A DNA stretch of 64,000 bases, taken from positions 6,045 through 70,044 of the forward strand of contig CAKTYT010000008.1 of assembly GCA_934633695.1 (NCBI GenBank). Reading direction: 5' to 3'. Position 1 is the stretch's first letter; each line of letters starts with the position of its first letter. Under the pieces are notes generated by a model. That model saw only the letters and a list, made by a program, of their open reading frames with translations. It searched no databases and was not told where the DNA came from. Position numbers and translations under genes: made by a program. Positions 9,034 through 18,379 of this stretch are shown in pieces. Origin of the DNA: an uncultured Clostridia bacterium (GTDB lineage: Bacteria; Bacillota; Clostridia; Christensenellales; CAG-138).

Positions 9034-9515
9034 AAGTAATAGAAGTGTCATAGGCGGACGATGCCATTGCCGAGATGGCGGTGGAGTTCAGAGTTGAGCT
9101 GAATTCGTACAGGGGAATTGAATCAAAACCCGACGCTGAAGCCGGTCGAAAGGAGATTGAAGAGTATCTTTCCCATAATTATCCGGTATTTGTTGCTGCG
9201 TTGAACGGAGAAAAAGCAGGGTATATGGTTTGCAGGATCAATGATGGAATTGTGTGGGTTGAATCACTCTACGTTAAAAACAAATATCGACGTCAGGGAA
9301 TTGCGGCCGCATTGCACGGCAAAGCGGAGGAAATTGCGAGTGCTTATGGCGAAGAAACGGTTTACAACTATGTTCACCCGAATAATCACCGCATCATAGA
9401 GTTCTTAAGGAAACATGGCTATACTGTTCTGAATCTTCTTGAAATCCGCAGATCGTATCGAAACGAGAAGCATTCACGGACGATTAACGTAGGCGAGCAT
9501 GAATTTGATTATTGA
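9030..9515 (+). pseudogene. Second GNAT acetyltransferase with an in-frame amber codon at position 8
   Basis: The natural start is the ATG at 9030, overlapping the previous stop. It reads MKVIEVS, then TAG at 9051-9053, then ADDAIAEMAVEF in the same frame. Beyond the stop the gene is intact to 9515: LYVKNKYRRQGIAAALHGKA is the acetyl-CoA loop and YNYVHPNNHRIIEFLRKHGY is the C-terminal part. The TAG removes the first beta strand. Translation could restart at the ATG at 9075, giving 146 residues, but no good ribosome site precedes that codon. TAG is a real stop in this genome (it ends dnaG and the TrmH gene), so recoding is unlikely. It is either a fresh nonsense mutation or a base error. Confidence 0.7.
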
Positions 9516-9520
9516 AAACA

Positions 9521-9552
9521 AAAATGCACGGGAAATGTTGGCCGTGCATTTT
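9521..9552. terminator. Bidirectional rho-independent terminator
   Basis: An 11-base-pair stem (AAAATGCACGG with CCGTGCATTTT) around a ten-base loop, with T-rich sequence on both strands. It lies between the converging acetyltransferase and ArsR-type genes and can serve both. Confidence 0.85.
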
Positions 9553-9571
9553 TCGTAACATACAATATTTT

Positions 9572-10726
9572 TTAATCATTCAGCAAAATATCTGAGATTT
9601 TTTCTAGCAGCCAACGTTCAGTTTTTTCCACGGGTCGGTAATAGACGTAACTGCCGCGTTTTTCACAGGTTACAAGACCTGCTGCCATGAGCTTTGTCAT
9701 GTGATGAGAGGTTGCAGTGAAAGAAAGTTCCAGTATGTCAGATAACTCCTGAGTATAACTTTCTTCGTGCCGAAGGATGGAGAGGATTTGCAGCCTTGTC
9801 GGATCAGCCAGGGCTTTTGCACAAGCAGCTATGCTCGGATAGGAGACAGCTTCTTTACAGCACAAGGCAACATAATTTTTGAACAGCATAAGGTCGATAT
9901 GCGTCGTCAAAGGCATCTTCTTCTGGTCATCGGTACTGTCAGGCTGGAAAGTTACCGAACGAAAATTACCAAAGCCGAAAAGGGATGGAGTAATGACAAG
10001 CTCATCGCTTTCCTCAAAAGAGGTCGGGTTACCGCCGTCAGACGTCAGTGAAAAAGTTGAGATGGATTGACCGCCATAGGTCGATTTAAACCAGTGCGTT
10101 GCATTGGCTGTACAATCATGAGAATCCGCGATCAGTTTTTCAAGCGGAGCCAGCATTATATAAAGCTCGTTTGCATAATCCCTGAAATGCCTTATAACAT
10201 CAAGTATGCGGAAACGCCAGGCATAGTCAGCGGGATAGGCAGCAACGTAATCAAAAAACGTATCGTAATCGAAATTTCCGTCGATGAACCAACCATCATT
10301 TCGGACGGCAAGCAGACAACGCATTCGTACGAGGATCTCAACTTTTTCGGCTTTGCACAGGGAAGCAACATAATTCTCAAACCCGGAATATTCCGTTTCA
10401 ACGCCGTTTGGCATGAGAACGAGCGATCCTATGGATGAGCCGATAGTCAGTTTCGTGTCGGGTGAAGCGTGGTTCTCAAAGAAAAAGCTGAATCTTTCTT
10501 TATCGATTTTTTCTGCGAGCTTATCAAGCTTTTCTTCAAGCTTGGCGATAGGGGAAAATAGCCTTAAAAGTTCAACTTCATTTTCGGGATAAAGCCTGCA
10601 AGCTTCGGTAAGCTCATTGCGAAAGGTCTGCCCATTCGCACGGCGAATGCAGTAAAAAATGCACTCGCTTATTGGATTGTAGTGCGATGCAGTTTGAACC
10701 GCGAAATCCTTTTTCATATCAGACAT
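9572..10726 (-). CDS. ArsR-type transcriptional regulator with large N-terminal domain
   Basis: The 384-residue protein has a winged helix at its C-terminus (about 305-375): ALADPTRLQILSIL, then SDILELSFTATSHHMTKL as recognition helices, then the wing RGSYVYYRP. The first 300 residues have no recognised domain, though residues 55-75 could form a coiled coil. Typical ArsR proteins are about 100 residues, so the sensor part is unusual; the ELCVCD metal site of classic ArsR/SmtB proteins is absent. It is divergent from the dockerin protein gene at 10902, with both promoters in a 175-base gap, so it probably controls that gene and itself. A paralogue with the same layout lies at 13291. Confidence 0.82.
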   Translation of the reverse strand: MSDMKKDFAVQTASHYNPISECIFYCIRRANGQTFRNELTEACRLYPENEVELLRLFSPIAKLEEKLDKLAEKIDKERFSFFFENHASPDTKLTIGSSIGSLVLMPNGVETEYSGFENYVASLCKAEKVEILVRMRCLLAVRNDGWFIDGNFDYDTFFDYVAAYPADYAWRFRILDVIRHFRDYANELYIMLAPLEKLIADSHDCTANATHWFKSTYGGQSISTFSLTSDGGNPTSFEESDELVITPSLFGFGNFRSVTFQPDSTDDQKKMPLTTHIDLMLFKNYVALCCKEAVSYPSIAACAKALADPTRLQILSILRHEESYTQELSDILELSFTATSHHMTKLMAAGLVTCEKRGSYVYYRPVEKTERWLLEKISDILLND

Positions 10727-10765
10727 TTACTTACCATCCTTTGTGAGAACACTGAAACTAGCTGC

Positions 10766-10794
10766 ATTATAACTCTTTTTTGCGAAACCGTCAA
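10766..10794 (-). promoter_or_regulatory. Sigma-A promoter of the ArsR-type gene
   Basis: On the minus strand TTGACG (10789-10794), a 17-base spacer and TATAAT (10766-10771). It faces away from the dockerin gene promoter, and only 24 bases separate the two -35 boxes. Confidence 0.8.
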
Positions 10795-10818
10795 CAGCAC
10801 ATCAATACAAAAATAGTG

Positions 10819-10847
10819 TTGACACAACTGTATATAGGTGCTATAAT
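10819..10847 (+). promoter_or_regulatory. Consensus sigma-A promoter of the dockerin protein gene
   Basis: TTGACA (10819-10824), a spacer of exactly 17 bases and TATAAT (10842-10847): a perfect consensus. A start near 10854 leaves a leader of about 48 bases with AGGAGG before the ATG. Such a strong promoter beside a divergent repressor-type gene suggests repression as the control. Confidence 0.9.
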
Positions 10848-10901
10848 AGTGATGCGGGATGGAAAGAATTATCACCGCAAAAAAATCAGGAGGTTATTTC
10901 C

Positions 10902-12968
10902 ATGAAAAGAAAAACTCTGTCAGCCATTGCATTGCTGATTACTGCAATGCTGGTCATCACGCTGCTGCCCACTGGCGTCTTTGCTGCAAAGGGTACAGCA
11001 AAGCGTTCTGAAGTTGCAGGTACGATGAATTTGTTCAACGACCCGATGGTTGGAGAAATGCACAAAAAAGAGTATGAACGTTTCGTTAAGGCCGCAAATG
11101 CTCCCAAGCCTACGAAATACAACGAAAACGATGTTGCACGCGTTCGCGATTTTATGGAGCAGGAAACGGACGGGATAAAGAACGGGTTCTGGTTTAATGA
11201 GAACTACGATCCCGATGATCCCTCCACTTTTGTCGGTGATGCAGCAGGTTATGAAGCGGGTGCGATATTCTCAGAGTCCGGCAGGCTTGAAGAACTGTTC
11301 TTCCTCTTTGTTCCCGTTCAGGGAAATCTCGATGTGACTGGCTGCAAAATGCTCACATCTGCAATTCTATACTCATGCGACCTTTCATCTGTCGTTGTCG
11401 ATGGGTGTACGATGCTTGAATCGTTGGACATTTCCTACAACGAGAAAATAACTGAACTCGATGTTTCAACATGCGAAGGATTGGTTGCTTTGACTGTACA
11501 GGGTAATTCCGGATTGAGCAGTCTCGACTTATCGGGTCTTGCAAACATCACGGAGCTTTATATGTCAGAGACTCCGTTTGAGGAACTCGTCCTTGATGGC
11601 TGCACGGCGATTCAGATACTTAGTGTCAGTCTCACGACGTTTGAAGAGCTTGACCTCTCATCATTAACGGAACTTAGCTACCTTTTCCTTAACAATACAT
11701 GTCTCTCGGAAATCGATATGTCCGAACTTACAAATATAGTGATGTTTACGGCATCCGGCGGTGAAACCGTAAAGAGGATTGCCTTCCCGAAAAACAACGG
11801 CGATGGTCTTGAACTGCTTGCAGAGGGCAATGGCGGTGTAGGTTACTACATGTACATGGATGATAACGTGTCATCCGGCGGTGCAGGAAATATTCAGCCT
11901 GCCCGTGATGTGGCAGACGGCGAGTATTGCATTTGTGCTTATCCCTCCTTTGGAGCAGCTTTCCTAGGATGGTATGACGGGGATACACTTGTCTCAACGG
12001 ACAGACGTGTTGCAACAACCTTTGAGACTGATACCCGCACACTGACAGCAAAGTTTGAAGGAGGCGTACCAATGACGACAGGCAGTGCTGCCGACATTCA
12101 TTTCATGCGTTCCTATCTCAACTACTACACATATGTCGGAGCCGAACTCTGGAAACATGGTTATTATCTCAACAATAGTTATGACAGCGAGGATTTCATG
12201 ACTTTCGCAAACGTAACTTTTAACGAGAATAATCGTATCAGTGCTATCGACTACAGCGGAAAAATGCTGCAGGGACCGATAGTTCTGCACTATCCGGAGC
12301 TTGAATCATTCAATATGAATGGCAGCAACGTAAGCGGCATAACCTGCATTGACTGTGATTCTCTGACGGAGATTTATGCAAACAACAGCAATATTGTGCT
12401 TAGGCTTGCCCTTGAGGGTGCCCCGAATCTCAGGGTGCTTGAAGTAAGCAACCTCACATGGAACGGCACTGAAAGAGTCAGCAAACTTGATCTCTCCGAG
12501 AACCACAAGATTGAGCGTCTGTTGGCGGCAAACGGGGTGTTCGATGAAATTATCATCGATGCAGCTTCCTTCGAAGGAAAAGTGGAACTTAAAGCGGATG
12601 GCGGTTATGTTGGCTGTACATATCTCAACGGAGTTATGATTGCAAGTGCGTACACAATTTCCGATCCGTTTGCAGGTTGGTATGACGAGAATGGTAATGC
12701 CGTTTCAACGGATGTTCAGTACAATATTGATCGTGCAGGCTCTTTCACGGCGGTATTCGGCGATGCTCCCATAACAGTCGTCGGGGACGTAAATGGCGAC
12801 GGCGAAGTTAAGGTTGACGATGCAGTGTTGATTATGCGACATGCTCTCGCTCTTGCTCTCCTTGATGAAAACGTCCTTCCCGCTGCAGATGTAAATGGCG
12901 ATGGTGATGTTACCGTTGGTGATGCAGTTCTTGCACTTCGTATGGCCCTCGGTCTTATTAACGACTGA
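10902..12968 (+). CDS. Secreted leucine-rich-repeat protein with C-terminal type I dockerin
   Basis: The 688-residue protein starts with a Sec signal peptide (MKRKTLSAIALLITAMLVIT, cleavage likely after GVFA). About residues 40-75 form a helical region (ARVRDFMEQETDG). Two blocks of irregular leucine-rich repeats follow (about 100-300 and 400-550), each closed by a GWYD motif (GWYDGDTLVST, GWYDENGNAVST) as in InlB/Listeria-Bacteroides-type beta repeats. The last 60 residues are a dockerin with two DVNGDG calcium loops, each followed by a DAVL-type helix. Dockerins bind cohesins, so the protein should join an extracellular complex or the cell surface; no cohesin is encoded in this window. It has no catalytic domain that I recognise. 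AGGAGG fixes the start. Confidence 0.88.
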   Translation: MKRKTLSAIALLITAMLVITLLPTGVFAAKGTAKRSEVAGTMNLFNDPMVGEMHKKEYERFVKAANAPKPTKYNENDVARVRDFMEQETDGIKNGFWFNENYDPDDPSTFVGDAAGYEAGAIFSESGRLEELFFLFVPVQGNLDVTGCKMLTSAILYSCDLSSVVVDGCTMLESLDISYNEKITELDVSTCEGLVALTVQGNSGLSSLDLSGLANITELYMSETPFEELVLDGCTAIQILSVSLTTFEELDLSSLTELSYLFLNNTCLSEIDMSELTNIVMFTASGGETVKRIAFPKNNGDGLELLAEGNGGVGYYMYMDDNVSSGGAGNIQPARDVADGEYCICAYPSFGAAFLGWYDGDTLVSTDRRVATTFETDTRTLTAKFEGGVPMTTGSAADIHFMRSYLNYYTYVGAELWKHGYYLNNSYDSEDFMTFANVTFNENNRISAIDYSGKMLQGPIVLHYPELESFNMNGSNVSGITCIDCDSLTEIYANNSNIVLRLALEGAPNLRVLEVSNLTWNGTERVSKLDLSENHKIERLLAANGVFDEIIIDAASFEGKVELKADGGYVGCTYLNGVMIASAYTISDPFAGWYDENGNAVSTDVQYNIDRAGSFTAVFGDAPITVVGDVNGDGEVKVDDAVLIMRHALALALLDENVLPAADVNGDGDVTVGDAVLALRMALGLIND

Positions 12969-13007
12969 AAAAGTAAAGTAAAGCTGAAATAATGGCAAAA
13001 TGAATCG

Positions 13008-13035
13008 AACCGCTGTGGGGGAGTCCATGGCGGTT
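13008..13035 (+). terminator. Rho-independent terminator of the dockerin protein gene
   Basis: Stem AACCGCTGTGG / CCATGGCGGTT, eleven pairs with two G-U, followed by TTTATTTG. The rest of the gap to 13290 is AT-rich and holds nothing I can name beyond a possible weak -10 box (TATTAT near 13262). Confidence 0.7.
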
Positions 13036-13290
13036 TTATTTGTGAAAAAAATTGATTTTGCTTTCAATATTTAAAATGACACGAATGACGCCAAAGTTGA
13101 ATGAGCTAGTCGGCCTTCTCATTAAATAGCTTTTCAATATGATCACAGAGTCATATTCCGCAGCTTTTTTTATGGCATAAACGCAAACAATTAAAAGCAA
13201 TACAAAGAAAATCTATTTTTTATAACCCTGAGATAAGAATGGCTTTTTTCACCGGATTATGCTATTATGTATCCACAAGGAGGTAATCAC

Positions 13291-14400
13291 ATGATTAATT
13301 ATGAGCCAATGCCTTTGTTTGAGGCATACACTTATCTCGCAAACAAGACGAACGGTTTCTCGACCGAGGATTTTATAATGAGGAGGAGCTCAATATGGAC
13401 CGATGCACAGATTTCAACAATGAAAACGACCTTTGAGGCAATAGTAAGGACTGAAAAGCACCTTGATGCTGTCATTAAAATTGACAGTGAACTTATGTCA
13501 AGACTTTTTATCACGAATGGATCGAAGCTTAACGGCAGATACCCCTCGGTATCTTCGACAGTTGCTTCTTTTTTCCTTGACGGCATATCAGCTTTTGCAA
13601 ACACGGACAGAGAGGTCTTCTTTGCCGAGCTTCACAGCAGATGTGACATGATTCCAAATGTCATTATCGAAGAAGTCTGCTCTAAACCTCATGAAGAAGG
13701 TAAAAAGTATGAGGCAGCAGAAATATTCAGTCTTATCAGTGCATTATCAGTTAATCAGAAAACAAAAAATGCTTTGATTGCCGCTGCACTTGACCCGCAC
13801 AATTATGTTGAACAACTTAAATCCGTTCTTTGCTCCGTCGCCGATGCATTCATTGAATGCAGAGAACTATGGCTGCCCGCAATCGAATCATACAGGGAAA
13901 GTTATGAAGAGGGGGCAGACGTGAAGAAAATACTTGCGGATAGGTACAATTACTCGACCGCAGGCGTTGAGGAATACAGCGTTTTTCCGTCAATACTGGC
14001 TTTTCCGATAGCCTTTGCATCCGAATACAGAAAGGAAGGCTGCCTGGTTAGGCTGCTTGTTGTGTTTGGCGTACTTGTTGATAAGGCATCAGTGGATAAA
14101 TCACCGCTGAGAAGTACAATCGCATCAGTTTCGTACACGATGGGTGTATTGAGCGAACCCTGCAGGCTTAGAATGCTGCTGAAAATTCTGGAAAAACCAG
14201 CTTATGTAGGAGAGCTTGCCAAATTCGTCGAATTAGCACCGTGTACAGTATCACAGCATTTGCAAATCTTGGCGGGAACGGGTCTTATTGCTGCTAGAGA
14301 TAGAGACAATGACAGGAGAGTTTACTACTATATCAACAAACAAAAGCTAGACGAGTTTGTCAGTAATATTAACTCCATGCTGACGCTTCCGGAAGAGTGA
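13291..14400 (+). CDS. ArsR-type transcriptional regulator with large N-terminal domain, paralogue of the 9572-10726 gene
   Basis: The start is at 13291, preceded by AAGGAGGT; an in-frame ATG at 13267 lies upstream of that site. The 369-residue protein repeats the layout of the first regulator: about 270 residues of helical, unassigned sequence (opening MINYEPMPLFEAY against HYNPISECIFYC in the paralogue). A winged helix follows: SEPCRLRMLLKIL, then ELAKFVELAPCTVSQHLQIL, then the wing RDNDRRVYYYI. It lacks the classic ArsR metal motif. It sits directly upstream of the second dockerin gene, in the same direction. Together the two regulator-dockerin pairs look like a duplicated module. Confidence 0.82.
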   Translation: MINYEPMPLFEAYTYLANKTNGFSTEDFIMRRSSIWTDAQISTMKTTFEAIVRTEKHLDAVIKIDSELMSRLFITNGSKLNGRYPSVSSTVASFFLDGISAFANTDREVFFAELHSRCDMIPNVIIEEVCSKPHEEGKKYEAAEIFSLISALSVNQKTKNALIAAALDPHNYVEQLKSVLCSVADAFIECRELWLPAIESYRESYEEGADVKKILADRYNYSTAGVEEYSVFPSILAFPIAFASEYRKEGCLVRLLVVFGVLVDKASVDKSPLRSTIASVSYTMGVLSEPCRLRMLLKILEKPAYVGELAKFVELAPCTVSQHLQILAGTGLIAARDRDNDRRVYYYINKQKLDEFVSNINSMLTLPEE

Positions 14401-14447
14401 GGACGACAGTCGGAGCATAGCATTTTTGCAGAGTGCGAAGCAGGCAG

Positions 14448-14470
14448 CAGAAACATGTTCTGGTTTTTTT
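14448..14470 (+). terminator. Weak candidate terminator
   Basis: A short stem CAGAA / TTCTG with a five-base loop, followed by GTTTTTTT, 48 bases after the regulator stop. The stem is short, so termination may be partial. Confidence 0.4.
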
Positions 14471-14481
14471 GCTTTTTCTGC

Positions 14482-14510
14482 TTGACAGCCCTTTTTTATT
14501 GCCGTATAAT
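14482..14510 (+). promoter_or_regulatory. Consensus sigma-A promoter before the second dockerin gene
   Basis: TTGACA (14482-14487), 17 bases, TATAAT (14505-14510). The predicted start is near 14517, only 16 bases before the first usable ATG (14533). That leaves no room for a ribosome binding site or signal peptide, in contrast to the first dockerin gene. Confidence 0.85.
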
Positions 14511-14532
14511 GTTGGCAAAAGCAAACATATGA

Positions 14533-17500
14533 ATGTTGGTTATTGACAACATATTTGTGTCAGAGGGTACAAATCCGTGGATTGTTGAGGGCGACCACGC
14601 AAAGAGCGGCAACCCACATATGGGCGGCACAACTTCAACGGTTAGCATGACTGCCGAAATAGGTGAAGGACAGGTAATAAGTTTCCGTTGTTCAACCTCA
14701 TCGGAAAGAAACCATGACCGTCTTATCTTTGCGGTAGATAACATTCCTGTCAAAGAGTGGTCAGGTGTTACTGATTGGAGCGAGTATGTTTATATGCCCG
14801 AAACTGCAGGAGTTCACACCTTTAGCTGGTATTTTTCCAAGGATGCGAGTGTCGACAGCGGCAATGACTGCGGAAGACTCGATGACGTTGTGATAGGTGA
14901 GCCCGTCCACGTAACAGGAATAGATGTCATTCCGGAACTTAATATGCCCCGCTATCGCAGCAAAGCACTATACTGGAACGTTTACCCTGAAGATGCCTAC
15001 AATCAAGAGCTGACTTTCACAAGCAGTGACGAGAGCGTTGCAATCATTACCGACTACGGTATGGTGCGTGGTGTCGGCGAAGGTACTGCAACCATAACAG
15101 TAACGACTGTTGACGGAGGCTTCACAGATACTTGTGAAGTTACCGTTACAGAGGCGTACGATGAAACTCAGTTTTACGGCTTCCTACAGTACTACAGTAC
15201 AGCGGTCCCGATACGGGCTATTGGGCAACGTTCAACGACCGAGCACCAGAGGAAATGCAGACACTTTTCAGGGCAACCGGTGGGACATATGCTGCGGCAA
15301 TAGTCGGAAACACAATCTACGGATTTGATTCGTTTGGTTCAAGTTTGTTCTACAAGATGGACCTTGATACCCTTGAAATGGTCCATACCGGAGTAGGAGC
15401 AAACGGTGTCATGATGATTGGCATGGCATTCAACTATGCAAACAACACGATGTATTCTCTCGGCTATGTGATGAGTGAATCAAGGTATTACCTTTATACG
15501 GTTGATCTTGCCGTCGGTGCTGTAACACAGGGTGCCCCGATCGACACAGGAGACGACGAAATATTCACATTCACAGTTGATACGGAAGGCAATGGCTATG
15601 CTCTTACGAAAAGCAATGCAGGTGGTCCGTATGCCGATATGGTTTACAGCAAACTGTACAGGATTGACCTTGGAACCGGAGTTGGGACATACATTGGCAG
15701 TACAGGTATTTACCTTACCTATTGTCAATCAATTTTGTACGATCACAATACACAACAGCTCTTCTGGGCACAGTTTGCAGGCCCACAGGCATCGGGTCTT
15801 TTTACAATTGATACCGAAACTGCCGAGGTATCCTATTGTGGACGAGTAGGAACAGGCTCTGAAGTATGCGGTCTTTGCTGCACGGCAAATCTTCCGTTTA
15901 CGGAGCCTGAAATGCCCGAAATTACCATTACGTTCGAGGATGGTATTGATGGAACCGTTCTAGGCACGTATACAATGACCGCAGGCGAAACGATTCCCGA
16001 AAGTGCATTCCCTATTCCTCCGGAACACGAGGGTTGGGCATTCAGTGAATGGGATTATGATGGCTTGCCCGTATTCATCGATACCACCGTTACCTCAGTA
16101 TATGTTGATCCCGTTGCTGCGGCAGCATTCGACAATGCTGTTAATGCAGAGGGCTGCAATAACCACTTTGACAATACAGTAAGTATTTATCCATGGGTAA
16201 TTGAAGATAGTCATGTAAAATCGGGCAACCAAGGAATTGATGGCTCCGCATCAAGCTTCGATGCATATATAACCATGCGTGCGGGAGAGATCCTCACCTT
16301 TGACTATAAAGTCAGCAGTGAACAAGGTTACGACAAACTCGTACTGAATGTGAACGGTATGACTAAGCAACAGTGGTCAGGAGATACCGGCTGGCAAAGT
16401 TATATGTTCGCAGCAGAAGTGGACGGTACATATCACTTTGAATGGACGTACATTAAGGACGGCAGTTCAGCTTCAGGTGATGACACAGCTTACATTGATA
16501 ACGTATATGTCGGTCCTGCTCCGTCCGTTGAGGGAGTAATTATACAGGAAACCGCAGAGGTCAGGGAAAACCGCAGAGTCCAGCTTGAATGGACGATTGT
16601 TCCCGATTCCGCAACGAATACCGATGTCACGTTCAGCAGCTCTGATGAATCTGTTGCAATCGTTGATGAGTATGGTGTTGTCCGCGGTGTCGGTGTCGGA
16701 ACGGCTGTTATAACAGTAACGACAGTTGATGGTGGTTTTACGGACGAATGTGTTGTTACAGTTACGGCGGGTGGAGTACCGGTAACTATTTATGGGTATG
16801 CCGCAAGCTCATACGACAGCACAGTCGGTATGTGGTGCAGTTTTAAGGACAGCAGCCCTGAATCTGTTACTGCCTATTCGAGCATGCCTACATCATTTGC
16901 GGCCGCAGTCGCAGGCACCACTGTTTATGGGTATCTCAATGCTGATAACGGTTATGCATTCTACCGCATGGATCTTGATAGCATGGAACCTGAAATTCTG
17001 TCCAGTTCCAGTGCACCGGTATTGATGACGGAAATGGCCTACGATTATAGCACAAGCACTATGTATGCAATAGGCGTAAACACAAGCAATGGTCAGTCAA
17101 TTTACACGATCGACCTTAACACCGGCGAATACAGTGAAGTTGTGAATATAACTTGTTTTGAAACAATACAGGCATTTGCCATTGCGACAGATGGCACAGC
17201 GTATGGTATTACATACGGCAACGACGCTCACCTTGTAGAAATAGACCTTGAAGGGGGTACGGCAAGAGATATCGGCAGCACGGGTCATTCTGCGTTTTAC
17301 GTTCAGTCAATGGCATACGACCATGAGAATGGAAGGCTCTTCTGGGCACAGTACAAGGATGCGGCAGTAAACTGTCTGTATGAAATTGATGTTGAATCGG
17401 CCGGAACCTACACATGCGGCATGATTGGCAATAGAGTCGAACTTTGCGGTATGTTTATACCTTATGAAGTTCAGTATCAGAACGGCGATGTGAACATGGA

Positions 17501-17663
17501 TGGTCAGATAACTATTGTTGACTCCATAATGACGTTGAGGCATACTATGGGCATTATTGAACTCAGCGGACAGTCTCTTGCTCTCGCAGATATTGACGGC
17601 AACCATACAGTAAATGTTACAGATGCTGTTACAATAATGCGTATTGCAATGGGAATACAATAA
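14533..17663 (+). pseudogene. Secreted-type Ig-like/dockerin protein gene, lacking its 5' end and broken by a frameshift
   Basis: Two frames, 14533-15303 and 15255-17663, are parts of one gene. The product holds two copies of a module: a carbohydrate-binding-like jelly-roll (PWIVEGDHAKSGN / PWVIEDSHVKSGN), a Big2 Ig-like domain (FTSSDESVAI...ITVTTVDGGFTD) and a beta-propeller-like region. A dockerin closes it (GDVNMDGQITIVD, ADIDGNHTVNVTD). Comparison of the copies places a one-base loss (or gain of two) near 15190-15207, inside a repeated TACAGTAC, where GPDTGYWATF continues in the other frame. The N-terminus has no signal peptide and no ribosome site and begins inside a module. No slippery heptamer was seen, so programmed frameshifting is unlikely. 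Confidence 0.8.
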
Positions 17664-17697
17664 AGCAGATTCATCCGGCGGGTTAGATGTGATTAAA

Positions 17698-17732
17698 AGG
17701 ACTGCAATATTCCTGGAGAATATTGTGGTCCT
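17698..17732. terminator. Bidirectional rho-independent terminator
   Basis: A long stem AGGACTGCAATATTC / GAATATTGTGGTCCT around a short loop, with ATTTTA on the plus side and TTTTAATC on the minus side. It separates the dockerin gene from the converging GyrI-like gene. Confidence 0.8.
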
Positions 17733-17749
17733 ATTTTAGTCATCTTTTT

Positions 17750-18379
17750 TTATAGCTTTATCGGATGGCGTATGATCGTCTTCCACTTTTCGGGAGGCAC
17801 CCTTCGTGCATCGGAGAGGTAGATTTCATGGTGATGGCGAACAGAAGAAAAGTCATTTTCGAACCCCTTTTCCTTTATGAAAGCATCCATTACGGCGACA
17901 GTCGATGGCTCGTTGTCGAATGGACCGAGATGCATGATCTGAACGCAAAGACCTTCAGTTACTGTGAGAAATTCGGCCTTGGTGCAATCAATTTTCTTCT
18001 TTTGGGAGGCAGTTTGGACGGCCCACTCAAAATCTTCGCAAGTAACAAAGTCGGGAAGACGAATGACGGATATCCAGTTAAAACTATTTTTGTCGTTATA
18101 GTTGATACCTTCAACGTTGTCCTGCCACCAGAAACCTTCAAGCGGAGGTACAACATAATTATAAAATCCGTCAATCGTGTAATCGGTTTTATAACTCATC
18201 TTTAACGTATACGCAATGGAATAAAGAATTTCAATAGCTTGCTTGTACTCTCCATCCTCGTCATTCGGATCACCTTTTCCTCGAACGGCAATGTAGCTTG
18301 CGGTAGGAACATCAACTATTTCCGGTTCATTTTTGGGCATATAAAATTTTCTGTACTTTTTTTTAAAATCAAAAACCAT
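17750..18379 (-). CDS. GyrI-like small-molecule-binding domain protein
   Basis: The 209-residue protein has no DNA-binding domain. It matches the stand-alone GyrI-like layout: VDVPTASYIAVRGKGDPNDE near residue 22, EGFWWQ near 81, IRLPDFV near 106, and QIMHLGPFDNEPSTVAVMDA near 147-166. These proteins fold like the effector domain of BmrR/Rob-type regulators and bind or hydrolyse small hydrophobic compounds. An AGGAGC site precedes the ATG. The gene is read from a promoter about 270 bases upstream through a long leader. Confidence 0.85.
   Translation of the reverse strand: MVFDFKKKYRKFYMPKNEPEIVDVPTASYIAVRGKGDPNDEDGEYKQAIEILYSIAYTLKMSYKTDYTIDGFYNYVVPPLEGFWWQDNVEGINYNDKNSFNWISVIRLPDFVTCEDFEWAVQTASQKKKIDCTKAEFLTVTEGLCVQIMHLGPFDNEPSTVAVMDAFIKEKGFENDFSSVRHHHEIYLSDARRVPPEKWKTIIRHPIKL

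Noticed and set aside
9030..9053. TAG read as an amino acid (recoding or pyrrolysine)
   Set aside because: TAG ends dnaG and the TrmH-type gene normally, and no recoding element or second in-frame TAG gene was found. A point mutation or base error is simpler.
15181..15210. Programmed -1 ribosomal frameshift in the dockerin gene
   Set aside because: No X-XXY-YYZ slippery site and no obvious pseudoknot; the same gene also lacks its 5' end, which points to decay.
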